DNA of 64,000 bases from Epiperipatus broadwayi (lineage: Eukaryota; Onychophora; Udeonychophora; Euonychophora; Peripatidae): assembly GCA_028023455.1 (NCBI GenBank), contig JAQFVV010006471.1, forward strand, positions 124,001 through 188,000, read 5' to 3'. The translations under genes were made by a program, and so were the position numbers. Positions 11,755-24,075 of this stretch are shown one piece after another; positions within the stretch are counted from its first letter, which is position 1; each line of letters starts with the position of its first letter. The notes beneath the pieces are model-generated. The model had not been told where the DNA came from and did not search any database. It saw only the letters and a list, made by a program, of their open reading frames with translations.

Positions 11755-14378
11755 TGTACCGGTCGAAACCCACCACCACCGCAAGTCAAATCGGATTCAA
11801 ACTCAGCTGAACCAAAACTGAATTCAAACCCAACTCAACAGCTCAGATAGCAGAAATCGACGGCACAGTGCTATGCGCCAAGAACTAGTTCAACGGTTGG
11901 TGAGGACTAGAGACCCTTGCACTGACACGAATATCTAATAATTAATTACTTTGAATACTTTTTAAATCAAATCATATGTATGTTCGGGTTGCCAACACAG
12001 ACAGCGAGTATTAACATTTAAATAATTATAAAAAGAATGATGAACTAAGAAACCAAGTATGTTGGAAAGTATTTAATAAGAATAATTTGTTTTGTTTCAT
12101 AGAATATAAAATACATTAACTACCTCTAGTCTTTAAGATATCTTACAATTATAATAAGAGTGGCGGTCCTTATCATATGCCAACAAGTATTACACAACAT
12201 GGAATTCTATGTCTATGCCCCCAATGAGAAATATAAAGGCAGATAAAGGTATTCATTAATAAGGAAATGATTGCTCTAATTTTATTATGACAGAATGTGA
12301 TATTTATTTTCACATTCGAAAATCTACTCATGAAGAGCAAGATACGTAATTTAGGGCATAACTTTAATCTTGATTTGAAAACTGATTTAACTAAATATAT
12401 TTGAAAATTTGTTCGACTTTAATTTAAATCCCTTCATCATGGATTACGAGCATGGAGCGGGTTTTACCGGAACAAAAATGCAATGGTGCTTGACGAATTA
12501 CGAGGCAGAGAGTCAAATTTAAAGATGATCGCTAGTCGATGATCGAAGCCCTATGGCGGCTTGCATCAACAAGTCTTACGCCCTTTGACTAATGAATACG
12601 AAAGGAAGTACTTTCTTCCTTGAGAAATTTAAATAAGAGAATATGATCACCGACCAGCCTAACGGAGCGGAAGATGGCCCTACGTCAGCAACGTTTGATG
12701 ATGATGACTTGATAGTCATCGTTGAAAAATAAAACCCATGTAGAATGCTCTACGTGATGACTTGACCAATTAATTAAAGTCAAACGAACTTTTATCGAAC
12801 TATTTTAAAACATTTATAAACTATATTAATTATGCCCTAATATCGTGCCCTTCCTGAATATTAATATAAAATAACAAAAGTGGAATTAAAATACATTTAA
12901 CCCTTTATCGACCCTTTTTGCAATAAAGACATTTAAGATTATATTTGCATAAATAAATATTAGTGGAACAAGAAAATCATTTAACATTATGTGAATATAT
13001 ATAAATACTTATAACTTAGATAGGAGCTGGGGACATAGGTGAAAAATTGAGCTAATAATTTATTATTAGCTAAATGTAAAAATAGTAAACATGTAATATT
13101 TTCCTTTGACTCGATGATTAATAGAACTTATAAATTTAGCTCTAATGGGCGAGAATTACTATTTGAAATTAATGTTATATTATTTGCGTGAGGCAAATGG
13201 AATCAAGGAGCTCATCGAGTCGAAAGATTATTGGCATATAATTTTTAAATACGACATTAATAAAGCACACTAATATATATATATATATTAAACGAACCGC
13301 CAGGTAAGAAAAGAAAAAGTTTAAAGACTAGAGATTTAAAGAATTACGCTATAGATTTACAGTAGCATTTTATAAATAAAAGGTGTTACAAAGATTTTAC
13401 ATTAAAGAATAAAAGAGCTCTTAATAAGGAGGAGTGTAAAATAAAGTTCGAACTGGCCAGAAAGTTTAACGTTCATTATAGAAACATATATTACCCCTTC
13501 CGTGCTGGTCCTTAAGTCACACCTCCAGGTTGTTGAAAACGTAGGCACCATTGATTGATTATTGGAACAGCATTTTAGTAGCCTCCATAATTTTAGCAGA
13601 ATGATCGGTCCGGAAAAAGGTTCAGCAGCTCCATTGAAGATTTCTCGGGACTTTAGGAACCATAGCCAGATTCCTGATGTTCTAGCCCTCTATCATGATG
13701 AAATACAATTTTTATACGCACAGAGTTCACTGCACTACTCTACAACAAAGCTAGCCTTTTCTCCTGACTTTTCAGGGCTATATATATTGTCCAGATGCCT
13801 TAAGGCTAGCGCTCATTTTATTATCAATGTGTTTTTTTTTTAATTAGTTGTTTTCAAATACATTCCTTCGATAAGGCTTTCAAACTAATTTTTGAATTCC
13901 TTTCCTAATTAGAAAATGAATTCTTAAAATCTGAAATGATTTTAATTAGAAATTGAATTCTTATCTTTTTTAATTAATAAAACTTTACTGTTGTTTTTGA
14001 GAATTTGAAAGCTTATCGAAAGAATGTAGCTTTTAATCAACGAAACTTTACAAATTATTTAAAAGTAAAAAAAAACAAGTATTCCCGACGCAATGAAACT
14101 TTCGAACAATTATATATATTTAATATTTACAAATATATATACGCACAATCCACGCAATTTAATATATATAAATTCATGAATATTTTATCATGAATTTATT
14201 TAGAGAATTGATCAAATTTAAACTAAACTAATTAATTTTACTACGTATTTGAAACAAGTTATTCATTATGGAAATTAGCGTGGATTGAACGTATAAATCC
14301 CCATTGCATCGGAAATTTAAGGTTAGTATTAGGGTAAATAACATGAAGCTAGGATCGAACTCAGATCCGACTGCTTCA
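11755..14378 (-). repeat. 5' LTR
   Basis: This is the upstream LTR in the minus-strand reading, so it should hold the active promoter. It matches 6723-9342 over its full length, with small indels in homopolymers. Minus-strand ends are TGAAGCAG and GGTACA. The longest plus-strand frame (13562-13843) is not preserved in the other LTR and is rejected as a gene. Confidence 0.88.
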
Positions 14379-14382
14379 ATAT
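14379..14382. repeat. 4-bp target-site duplication (ATAT), right
   Basis: ATAT follows directly after the CA end of the 5' LTR and matches 6719-6722. Confidence 0.6.
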
Positions 14383-17300
14383 GTTTTAATGTTTGTTTAT
14401 CCATCATTACCATTGTGAGCTACAAGTACATTTCTACTCTTAAAATTTCAAGTGTGAACTAAAAAAAAAAGAAAAGGGGAACTTTTATTTTAATGATAGA
14501 AGGTTTGACATGCATTTCTTTCCATTGCATATGATAGATAGGTAGATTTTCTTTTATGTTTAGTTTGGTATTAACTTCATTATTATGTATTTATATGCCT
14601 AATCTCTTCTAAAATGTCTTGGGGATTTTGGTATAAATTATACCAAACCGGTAATATTTTCTTTTGTTATGTTATGTAAAAATGTTATATTCCTGTGCTC
14701 ATATTATTGATTCAAATGGAATGCTTTATTATTATTCATCAGTTAGTAATAATCAATAGATACATAAAAATATTTATGCCAGTATTGTCAAATGGTCAGG
14801 CTTACTTGATAGTATTGATGTTAATTTGAAATTCAGTGTTCATAGTTTTTCATAGGTATTAGATTCATGTATAATTTAATTAATACTAATATAACATTTT
14901 ATTGACTGATGTGATTTTGAAGATATTTCATACATGATCATATATTTGCATGTGTTTGCTACCATAAGCTATTTTATAAGAGTTAGATTTATGCTTATTT
15001 GTTTTTCTATCAGTTTCAGTTGGTGCTATGCATTAAAGAGTGTGAAAATTTGAAAGTTTATTTGCTTATGGATTTGCCCTGTATGAAATGTGTTAGACAC
15101 ATTTTGAATGAAGAAAGATTTGAAAGGATAATCATGCTATTTGTATTGAGTGATGCTCCCTTTGATTACTTACTTATTGAGCCATGGGTGGTGGTATATT
15201 TCCTTATTTGATAGTATATGATGTGATAATTATATTCTTTAAAGTGACATGGTATATGCCCCATTTATACATGATAAGTTGGCTTGGTTCTGCACCATTT
15301 GTGTCAAAAAAGTTGGTAGCTACTATGTTGATAAATCAAGTTGATGTTTGGAGTCTTGTTAACCCTCATGTGCATGGATGTGAATATTTATTTGTTATTA
15401 TTTTGCCCTCCCTTTTCATTCCATGTAATTATTGTCATGTAGTCTGTGTTAGTTATTTCAGATAAATGTTTTAGTGATTTCTGTAATATACTTGATGTTG
15501 GATTAATAAGTAATGATTAGCTCAGCTCATAGTACCATTCTTTTTTATTAATTATTGGTTTCTTTTTTATTAATGTATTATAGGTGTGATTCAAATATAT
15601 ATATAGGAGCAAAAACTTACTAACAAAATGTTGATTTTTTTTTCATAAATATTTTATTATACGTCATTTTTAAACTTTTTTTTTTTTAGACTACTTTTTT
15701 TCCTATTAAAATGTATATTTTATAAAATCCAAGATGGAAGATGCAACTGAATTGTCTAAAAATAATTAAAGGGTTGGAAACACTATTGTTTTAATCTGGG
15801 GAAGGTATTTTTAATTAAAGTTTTTTACTTAAAATGGGATTAAGATTAAAGATTTTTTTTTGTTATAAACATTTTTATCAAATCTATATCTAATATGGAA
15901 ATAGATTTGAATTTATTTTTGGACATTATCTAATGTTTCATCTTTCAAAAACAATGATCAAAGAAATGTAAAATTTCTGTTAGATCAGAGATTAGATTTT
16001 AAGGCTAAAACTAAGTAATTCAAAGCATTTCAGAAATATCTGCTAATATTGAAAGGCTTGTGTAATTAACTAAATTCAAGCTGTGTTGAAATGTAAGCAT
16101 AGAAATCTAATCACCTTTCTGAACTGTGAGAGTCATCTTCTGTATGCCATTAGATCATGCTCCTGTAGAATAAAGTTAAAGCCTGACTGGAGAATTGTGT
16201 AATGCTGAATAAAATTTTGCTGTTATTTAAGAACCAATTGCAATGCATGAGCAGAATTTGAAATATGAACTCTTAAAATGGTGCAAGGTAAATTTTCAAG
16301 CCACAAGTAAAGTTAGTCTAATTAATCTCAAACTTTATTATCAAGACTTCTTCTCCTAATGTATTAGTTAATTTTATTTCTAATATAATATGTAAATTGC
16401 TCTTAAATAATTTCTATAAATCTAATTTTCTCTCATATGCTCTAATGTTCTTTAATTTTGGTACGGTCATGGTACGGTCATTTATGTATAGTTATTTATT
16501 ACTTGATTTTATATGTATGCTTTTATTATTAATATGCCAATCTCAAACAATCTGACAAGTTAAATTTCTAAAATCTTTTCTTTCTTTTTAAGTAAACCTT
16601 CATGAATCAAGGCTATTAATGTCCCCTTAAAATATAAGGTATTGTTAATTAATACACTCGCCAGATTGTTTTACAAGTCAACATTTTATTTATGTTTTAG
16701 TATAAAATATATTTGTTTAACTCTGGATTTTTTACCCAGGGTGAATCCAGAACTTAGGCTAGTTAATGCTTTGAAAACTTAATTATCTTATAAATGTTAT
16801 TATTCAATTCTGAAAAGGTGAAAAGTTGTCTTCTATAACTGCTAGTTTTTTTATTTTTCCATACTCTTAAAATATCTTGTGCTTAAATATTTTCAGTTGT
16901 TATAAAATCCATGTGGGTGGGATTAATTCATTTTAAATAGCATAAAAGAAGGGGGTCAAATCTTAATGTATATATTATTAAATAAAATCTAAATATCTCT
17001 ATATATATTCTAGTGGGATAGCATCTTATTTATATAAATTATGGCATTCAAACTAGGGTCATTTATTTTAGAACAGTAAATCTTATTCAATGTCATTAGT
17101 GATATTTACCCATACTGCATTACTGACATTTGGTCTTATCTTCATGATTATATATATGTGCTTCTTAATCTAGAAGCTACAGCAAGTTTGAACCCATAAT
17201 TTTTTTCTCAAACCTTGTTCTGAGGATAGTTAATCTTCCCTGGTCCATTTATTTCATATAAAAAGGCCTGTGGCAGTGACTCTCTAAATCTGGCACATGC

Positions 17301-18229
17301 TATACCTATCACCTTTCTTCATATCATAGGCCTTAATTACTTTTCTCTAAGCAGTGCCCAAGAAGGGGGGCTTAGAATTTGTTCTCATCTAGAAGCACGA
17401 CCGTTTTCTGTTTTTTTTGGCTATTATGTCAGTACCACCCAAACTTCATATTATTATTATTTCTTTGGCTTATGACCTAATTTTAGTGCTATAATAATAT
17501 TAAAATCGTGTTCTGCTCAATATATATATAAATGCCAACTATTACTAGTTTTATTAATTAAATTTATTTCAATCTTATACAATTCCACCATCATAACTTA
17601 TTTCTGTATTTAAGAGTATCTATATGCCTTGGGAAAAAATAAAACATTTTTCTTACCAGCATTAATTAACAGAATTTTCATTAAGTATTCTTGTTATATA
17701 ATGAAATATGTTTTCAAATGTATTTTATTTATTTTCATGACCATAATGGCATGAAAATAGTTTATATTATATCTGTAATGAATCCCAGAATGCTCCTCGA
17801 AGTAATATGTTAGTCACCATGTTTTAAAACTGTATATAAAAGCATTAATAGCAATTTTATGTAAATTCTTTCTAATAATCGATTGGCACCTTAATATTGG
17901 ACCCACCAAAGATGTGTTTTTATTTATAATACATTATTTAGCTAATAAAGAGCATATGAGAAATAATAGCATGAATGACACTATGTAATCATCTACTGCT
18001 TGCTCATTCATGCACATACTAATGTTTGCAATTAATTTATAAATGTATGTAAACAATTTGTCACTATATTAAACTAATTTTTATTATCCAATTTGTCTGA
18101 GTAGTTCGAATTCCTCTTTTCTTCACTTCCAAAAGTACAGCCATGCTTATATTTATTTTAGTTTAGCCATAGTTAATAGATGTTTCATTGTCTTCTCTGC
18201 TTTGCTAGTGGGCCAGATTAAAATTAATT
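14383..18229. other. Long AT-rich stretch without supportable genes
   Basis: No ORF with a recognisable domain is seen. The two overlapping frames at 14999-15465 (70 and 93 codons) are hydrophobic, lie in different frames, lack neighbours and look like chance. The stretch holds many T-runs and short ATATAT tracts. If a host gene is here, its exons are too short to recognise. Confidence 0.5.
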
Positions 18230-18239
18230 CTCATGTGCC

Positions 18240-18424
18240 ATCACTATTATGTTACCCATTAGGTATTTGATCTGAGGCTTAGATAGTGGGTTCAAATTCA
18301 GGCTGGTCCCTGACCTAATTGTCAGGCTTGACTGGGTTTGAAGTACATTTTGTGAGTTCCAGCTTATGTTAGGTGGATAAAGGTGTTTTGACTGGTATAA
18401 TATATATATATATATATATAGGTG
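18240..18424 (+). mobile_element. SINE-like relic with tRNA-type B box and TA tail
   Basis: GGTTCAAATTC near 18292 matches the RNA polymerase III B-box consensus at 9 of 11 positions; a weak A-box-like segment lies ~40 bases upstream. The sequence runs on for ~100 bases and ends in a TA microsatellite. The layout suits a tRNA-derived SINE but no second copy is present to define its ends. Confidence 0.35.
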
Positions 18425-18429
18425 TGTAA

Positions 18430-19250
18430 ATTTATAAATAAATAAAAATTCCTTTTTATTTAGAAGTGATGATATTTGTAAATATTCATCAGATAAAACT
18501 AAAAATATTTAAATTTATTATAATGAATTGTTAAACATTGGATATAGTTGTGATTGTGTTTATTATACTATTAAAAATGTTAATTCTAAATATAAAAATA
18601 ATATTAATAATAATGTTAATTTTTCAGATAAAAAAATTTGGATATCAATACCATGTATTTCGAATTAACAGGCAAGTGTCTTTAAGAAAATTTATAAAGG
18701 TATATGTGATAATGCATTAAATAAATTAATAAATAATTCAAAATATAAAACCTTATTTACAAATAAAAATTCTATCATTTAAAAATGGACATGTAGGTGT
18801 GGCAGATGATATATAGGTGAGTCAAGGTGCAAAAGAGCACTTGTTGTTATTAAAAATGGTTCAAAATATAAAACAAAATTATAAAAATAATGATAATTTA
18901 TCACCTTCCATCTTTTATGATCATAATAAGTCATGTATATATGGTTTTGATTTTAATTATAGTAACATAAAAATATTGGAAACTCAAAAAAAATAATAAT
19001 AAAGGAAGTGATGATAATATATAAATGCAAGCAAGATTTAATAAATAGACAGGCAGCAAATGTTAAGATCACAGAATTATGGGAAATTTAACCTTTTAAA
19101 AGTATTAATTGACAAAAACTACATGGATAGTTGAAAGTGCTCCTAAGTGATGTTTAGAAGATATATTTTTATAAACTATTAAATAGTGTGTTTTCTAATA
19201 TTTATATAATAATTTATGTATATTATTTTGAAAAAAAAAACATTGATTTG
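18430..19250 (+). mobile_element. Eroded Penelope-like element, 3' part
   Basis: Translated in shifting frames, this stretch resembles the ORF at 36541-37176 on the opposite strand: IWISIP, a K/N-rich region, a C.C..-I-G segment near 18785-18815, then H-LLLLK-like and YDHNKSCIYGFDFNY-like residues around 18920-18960. Stop codons and frameshifts are frequent, so it is dead. The downstream segment, with ATAGTTGAAAGTGCTCCTAAG near 19130, also recurs inverted near 23890, which marks the 3' end of the family. Confidence 0.65.
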
Positions 19251-20177
19251 TATTTTATATATTATTGTCAGGTGATCTTGATCAAGTCTTTTATTAATAG
19301 ATTATTTAAAATTTAAAATTTTAGTTAACTGTGATTTTGGTTATTAATTTTATACTTAAAATCATTAGTGTGTTCGAATATTTACTAATTATTTGTGAGA
19401 TAAGGATAAGAAAACATAATATTTTAATAATATTCTAGTGATAAGAAATATTTTATCCAAGTAATTAACTTAAAATGATAAAACACCTAAATTTTATTAA
19501 CAATAATAGTATAATAATGTTAAAATCAATATGAATTATTTTATGAACTAAACTAATGATAATTGGTTAACTTATTAAGTGTAGAATGTTATTAGTTTCT
19601 AAAATGTTTATTAAAATTGTTTTTATTTAATCATTATACTTGTAAAACTTTAATGTAAGTGATCAGGTTATTTAATCAATATTTTACATTCTCTATCAAA
19701 TTGTATATGGGTGTGCTTACATGTAGTTTGACAATTAAAATATTTATATTTGTATTTAAAATACAAATGTAATCTAATAATTTAGTATTATTTTAAATAA
19801 AGCAGTTAATTATTTTAATATTTTATAATTAAGGGATAGGTTTAAACAAATTCAAGGTTATAATTAATTTTGAATAGAGCAAAAATATTTAATAATTGAA
19901 TTTGTTTTCTCTGAGTTATTATATATAGTTTTTTTAACTTGTTAATAAGTTTATTTCAATTTGTTTTAATTGGGGTCAAAATGTGGATATTTGCTATTTT
20001 TAGCAAAGATCTATGATAGCAATTAATGAATTTGATTGATTTTAAATTTGCAATCAACCCCTAATTAATGAGTTAATAAATTCAAAAACTTAGAAAGGGA
20101 AGATTATTTTAATCTATCAAGTTGAGATTATTTTAAACCATCAAGAGAAAGTCTTATCATTCACCTAAATATTGTGT
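19251..20177. other. AT-rich stretch without recognisable genes
   Basis: Very AT-rich; nothing supportable beyond short homopolymers. Confidence 0.5.
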
Positions 20178-20420
20178 AAATATTAATTCTTTTTAAGCAC
20201 AATGTCAGCATGTAACACTTAAATAAGGCTAAAACATATGCCTTGAGTGCTTAATTTATTACAAGGGAAACCTCTACAAATCTAAAGACAGGATTTGATT
20301 TTATAAAGATAAGAGCAGCCCACTCTTGTAATAAATTAAGCACTCAAGGTGCATGTACTAAGGTTTTGGCCTTATTTAAGTATTACATGCTGACATTGCA
20401 CTTAATGTGAATTAATGTTT
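20178..20420. repeat. Foldback repeat with ~90-bp arms
   Basis: The left arm (20178-20265) and right arm (20325-20420) are inverted repeats that share AATGTCAGCATGTAA, TTAAATAAGGC and CTTGAGTGCTTAATTTATTA. The spacer is ~60 bp. A third partial copy in right-arm orientation is at 20666-20731. This suits a foldback or MITE-type element. No ORF. Confidence 0.8.
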
Positions 20421-20665
20421 ACAACTTTAAATTGATTCAAAATTTTTCCAAATTTAAGATTCGACTATTAACTCAATGTAAGTCGAGAGATTCAGTGATC
20501 ATTAATGTTTAACAGAAATTGTCGACTTAATCAGTGAAAATTTATTAGCTTCATGCTCCCAACTCAAAATGCTTTACATTTGCCTATATATATAGAAAAA
20601 TGGGTTGAAGATAAAAGTGGGTTGCTTTTATCTTTGATCTTGCATTTAGATTTGTAGAGATCTCT

Positions 20666-20731
20666 CTTGTAATAAATCAAGCACTTAAGGTGCATGTAAT
20701 AAGGTTTTAGCCTTATTTAAGTAGTACTAAA
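20666..20731 (+). repeat. Extra partial copy of the foldback arm
   Basis: It repeats the right arm of the foldback at 20325-20420: CTTGTAATAAA, a CACTTAAGGTGCATG segment, then AGCCTTATTTAAGTA. The preceding ATTTAGATTTGTAGAG also inverts a piece of the foldback spacer near 20270. Confidence 0.7.
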
Positions 20732-21814
20732 TATTGTGGATAAATTTTATTTAAAACTTTTTTTACAGAAAAGTATAAAGCATTTTTTTAGCTATTCCAT
20801 AAAATATGGAATAAATAAATATACCCTCAATCACAGAAAAAAGCATTAAAACCAGTCACTGATGATTCAGAAAAGTTTGTTTCATTAATTGGACCAAAGC
20901 TATAACAAGAGAAATGGTTCCAAAGAATTATAATACTCAAGAACAGTTCTACATGTCTGTAAGCATAATTTTTCCTAAATTATTTATTGATTCTTCTATT
21001 TGTGAAAACATTAAAACAAATAGCAAATCTTGGTGTCATAATTTTAAAGTTAAGATAAAGAGTATTTTTGGAAATTTTATGTGAACTCTTTTTAAAAAAG
21101 CTATACATTTTAAAAGCTAAAATAATTCTTTCATTATTGTAAAAACCTTTAGAGAAATGAAACGCCATTTTTAATTAATTTTATTACTGCCATTAACTCA
21201 TAAATAACATTATTAAATATGAAAGAAATTACTGTAGTATAATAATTATTTTTAAAAAAATAATAACTCATAAACTTCGAATTAGTCATAAATGAAACAA
21301 GACTCTTCATATGAAGGTTCTTGGTAAAAGTTTTATTTGAATTTTTATCAAATTAAGTTATAACTCCCCTTAAATGCATCTATAAAATGGAATATGACTT
21401 TTAAACATAACACATTTGAAATAATTTCAAGAGATGCTATTCGATCAATTGATCCGTATATTTCACTGATGTTGAGAATACATATTACATCATAAACATC
21501 AATCATAACATTACAGATTTTACTAACAAAATCAAATAATGAATATATTGTATATTTACTAAAACCAAAATTTTTCTGTAAGATTTTCTCAATTAAATGA
21601 CATTTCATAATAAAACACCCCTCCCCCGATGAACCATTAAACATAATGGTTCATTCTCTTTGTGCAGTTTTGCATTTGAAAAAATCTTGGGACATATTGC
21701 AGCAGAAAGATAAATCTTATAATAAGTACTATTATCAATACATTATTTTTAGCTTTTTTTAAATGTTATTAATAAATTGAATACGTAAATTTTCTATATT
21801 CACTTTATCAACTT
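20732..21814. other. AT-rich stretch without recognisable genes
   Basis: Two minus-strand frames (20980-21168, 62 codons; 21348-21644, 98 codons) show no recognisable domain. They could be PLE debris but I cannot support it. Confidence 0.4.
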
Positions 21815-22525
21815 TTATATAAATAAGCATTTATTTTTATAGCATCTGTATATAATTGTAATTACATTCATGTCGGCCTTTCAAGCCAATTGTGCAAACA
21901 TTTTGCGAGTGTTAAATAATAAATGAATACCCTCTTACCAATACAAGATATAGAATTTATGCAGGAATAAAAAGAATCCCTCTTATTCCTACAACTCAAA
22001 TATTTATATATGAGCAAATCTGAAGTACTGGAACAGAAGGCGTGATGATAGAATGGTCACTTTAAATTACTATATACAATATCTGAATGAATGACGCCAA
22101 TGATATTTTCTAGAATTTACTAAACATCATTCCAACTGAAAAATAAATAAATAAATGTTTATTTATATATATGATTAAGTTCCAGTTGGAATGATGTTTA
22201 GTAAATTCTAGAAAATTTCATCGATGTCATTCATGAATGTAATACAATTATATACAGATGCTATAAAAATAAATGTTTATTTATATATATGATTAAGTTT
22301 CAGTTGGAATGACGTTTAGTAAATTCTAGAAAATTTTATCAGCATCATTCATCCAGACAATGTATATAGTAATTTAAAGTGACCGTTCTATCGTCACGCC
22401 TTCTGTTTCAGTACTTCAGATTTGCTCATATATAAATATTTGAGTCGTAGGAATAAGAGGGATTATTTTTATTCCTGCATAAATTCTATATCTTGTATTG
22501 GTCAGAGGGTATTTATTTATCAACT
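21815..22525. repeat. Large compound palindrome
   Basis: Outer arms 21921-22140 and 22296-22520 are inverted repeats of ~220 bp. The inner part of the arm is present a third time at ~22180-22240. A flanking segment (21815-21880) is inverted at 22228-22285. The shared core includes TCCAACTGAA/TTCAGTTGGA and TTTCTAGAATTTACTAAAC. No ORF is present. The locus could form a long hairpin RNA or be a foldback transposon with an internal duplication. Confidence 0.85.
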
Positions 22526-22722
22526 TTTATAAAATTAATATTATTTATTTGAGTAATAACTTTGTCCTCATATTCAGATTTTAGATATAAACACATTCTT
22601 AGTCCTTTATCTTCTTTATACAAACTAAATTATTAGCAGATGTAATTTTTTTAAATTTAGATATTTGTATATTCCAATCACAATTCATTTTTATAATTAT
22701 TTTTTTCCTTTACTCTTACTTG

Positions 22723-23165
22723 TAAAAATCTCTGCCTTCTGTTTTAAATTGAGCATTCCTTTGTACAGTCATTATTACATCTGATTGGATGGCATATAAG
22801 CATTTTATGGCACATCTGACAAAGGTCAAACTGCTTGTGCTTAATAAATTAATATATTTATATTTGTTATGATCATTCCACTAGATTTGAAAATTACTTC
22901 ATAGTAAATCGAAACATTTCATGTTGTTTATTTATATATAATATTTAGTGAATTAAATTTGAAGGTGTTTAAAGCTTCACATTCTTAGTTCAGAATGCTT
23001 GAGTCTGGCTTATTTATATACAAATTTAAGTAGAAAAGACAGAGGAAACCATCTTTTTCTCATAAAATCTCTGCCTTGTGCTTTGAATTGAGTTCCTTTG
23101 TGCAGTCATTATTACATCTGATTAGCTGTCATATAAGCATTTTTATGGCACATCTGTCAAAGGTT
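22723..23165 (+). repeat. Pair of ~100-bp direct repeats
   Basis: 22723-22820 and 23060-23165 share AATCTCTGCCTT, CAGTCATTATTACATCTGATT, CATATAAGCATTTT and ATGGCACATCTG. They are ~340 bp apart. The family is unknown; the nearby PLE fragment at 23520 suggests they may be non-coding PLE sequence. Confidence 0.75.
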
Positions 23166-23519
23166 TCAGCCTTTCACATTATTATTTTACTCTTTTTACT
23201 AAATCCTTACAAACTTTTAAATCACATTTGATTATGTTTAAGGAATTTTCCATTGAAGATTTCAATTCCAGATCAGTCATCCCATGAACTATGCACCAAG
23301 ATTTAATATATGTTGTTGTTGAAAACTGATATCCACATTTGACAAATTAACATAATTGTTATATTGAAACTGACTTTTAAAGCCCTAGTCATACAAGAAG
23401 TTAATTTTTCTATCAAATTTCATACACATTTCTTCATAATATTGATTAAATAACACTTGACAGTTACTTTTAAAATTAAACTAATCATCTCAGTTATTCA
23501 AGTCAATTAAATTATTTAA

Positions 23520-24075
23520 ACTTTTTAAATATCATCTTTTATCAAATATCATATATTTGCACATAGAAATTATACTTTGTAATAAAATCATTTTCATATA
23601 ACATATCGTCTTCATAGACAAATTGCAAGACCTATTAACTTTTATTTGACAAAAATTCGGATATATTTTTAACCTTTTACAGTTGTATAAAAACTGTAAT
23701 CTACATTTTAAGTCAATTATTTTGATAGTTACCTTTCTCCATTCTTTGATAATCCACATTTGTTTTCTCATATTAAATTCCATTGATATATGTAATAATA
23801 TTTTAATTGGATGTCTGTATTTCTTCAAAGCAATATACATAATAATGTAATTGAATATTTATAAATACAGTAAGATATATTTTAAAATTTTATCCACTTA
23901 GGAGTGCTTTTGACTATCCTCATAGTCTTTGTCAACTAACACTTTATTGGCTAATCTTCCCGCAATTCTATGATCTTAATGTTTGCTGCCTGCCTATTAA
24001 TTAAATCATGTTTATATTTGTGTATTAGCATAGCTTCTTTTATTTTTCTTTTGTTGTTATTTTTTTCAATTTACA
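23520..24075 (-). mobile_element. Eroded Penelope-like element fragment
   Basis: The 102-codon minus-strand frame at 23532-23840 is rich in K, I and L and has an LKCRLQFLYNCKRLKIYP segment that resembles the region before the reverse transcriptase in PLEs. The adjacent 23890-24070 is inverted relative to 19040-19150 and matches the PLE 3' end near 36420-36560. Pieces from the element's front and back thus lie together, so the copy is rearranged or deleted internally. Confidence 0.5.

Larger units (their letters stand above)
6723..14378 (-). mobile_element. LTR retrotransposon with 2.6-kb LTRs and a truncated internal region
   Basis: Two ~2.62-kb direct repeats (6723-9342 and 11755-14378) begin with TG, end with CA and are flanked outside by ATAT. 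The 2.4-kb internal region has a purine run next to one LTR (9343-9356) and TGG-starting primer-binding-like sequence next to the other (11722-11754). Both place the element on the minus strand, as does the only sizeable internal ORF. No protease, reverse transcriptase, RNase H or integrase is visible, so it must depend on enzymes from elsewhere, like LARD-type elements. The LTRs differ by roughly 1% by eye, so the insertion is fairly recent. A Ty3/gypsy relationship is inferred from the 4-bp duplication and the Gag-like ORF. Confidence 0.85.

Noticed and set aside
13562-13843. 93-codon frame in the 5' LTR
   Set aside because: The equivalent frame in the other LTR is broken, so it is unlikely to be a gene.
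14999-15465. Two overlapping hydrophobic frames, possible host exons
   Set aside because: No domain, no splice context that I can trust and different frames; hydrophobicity is expected from T-rich DNA.
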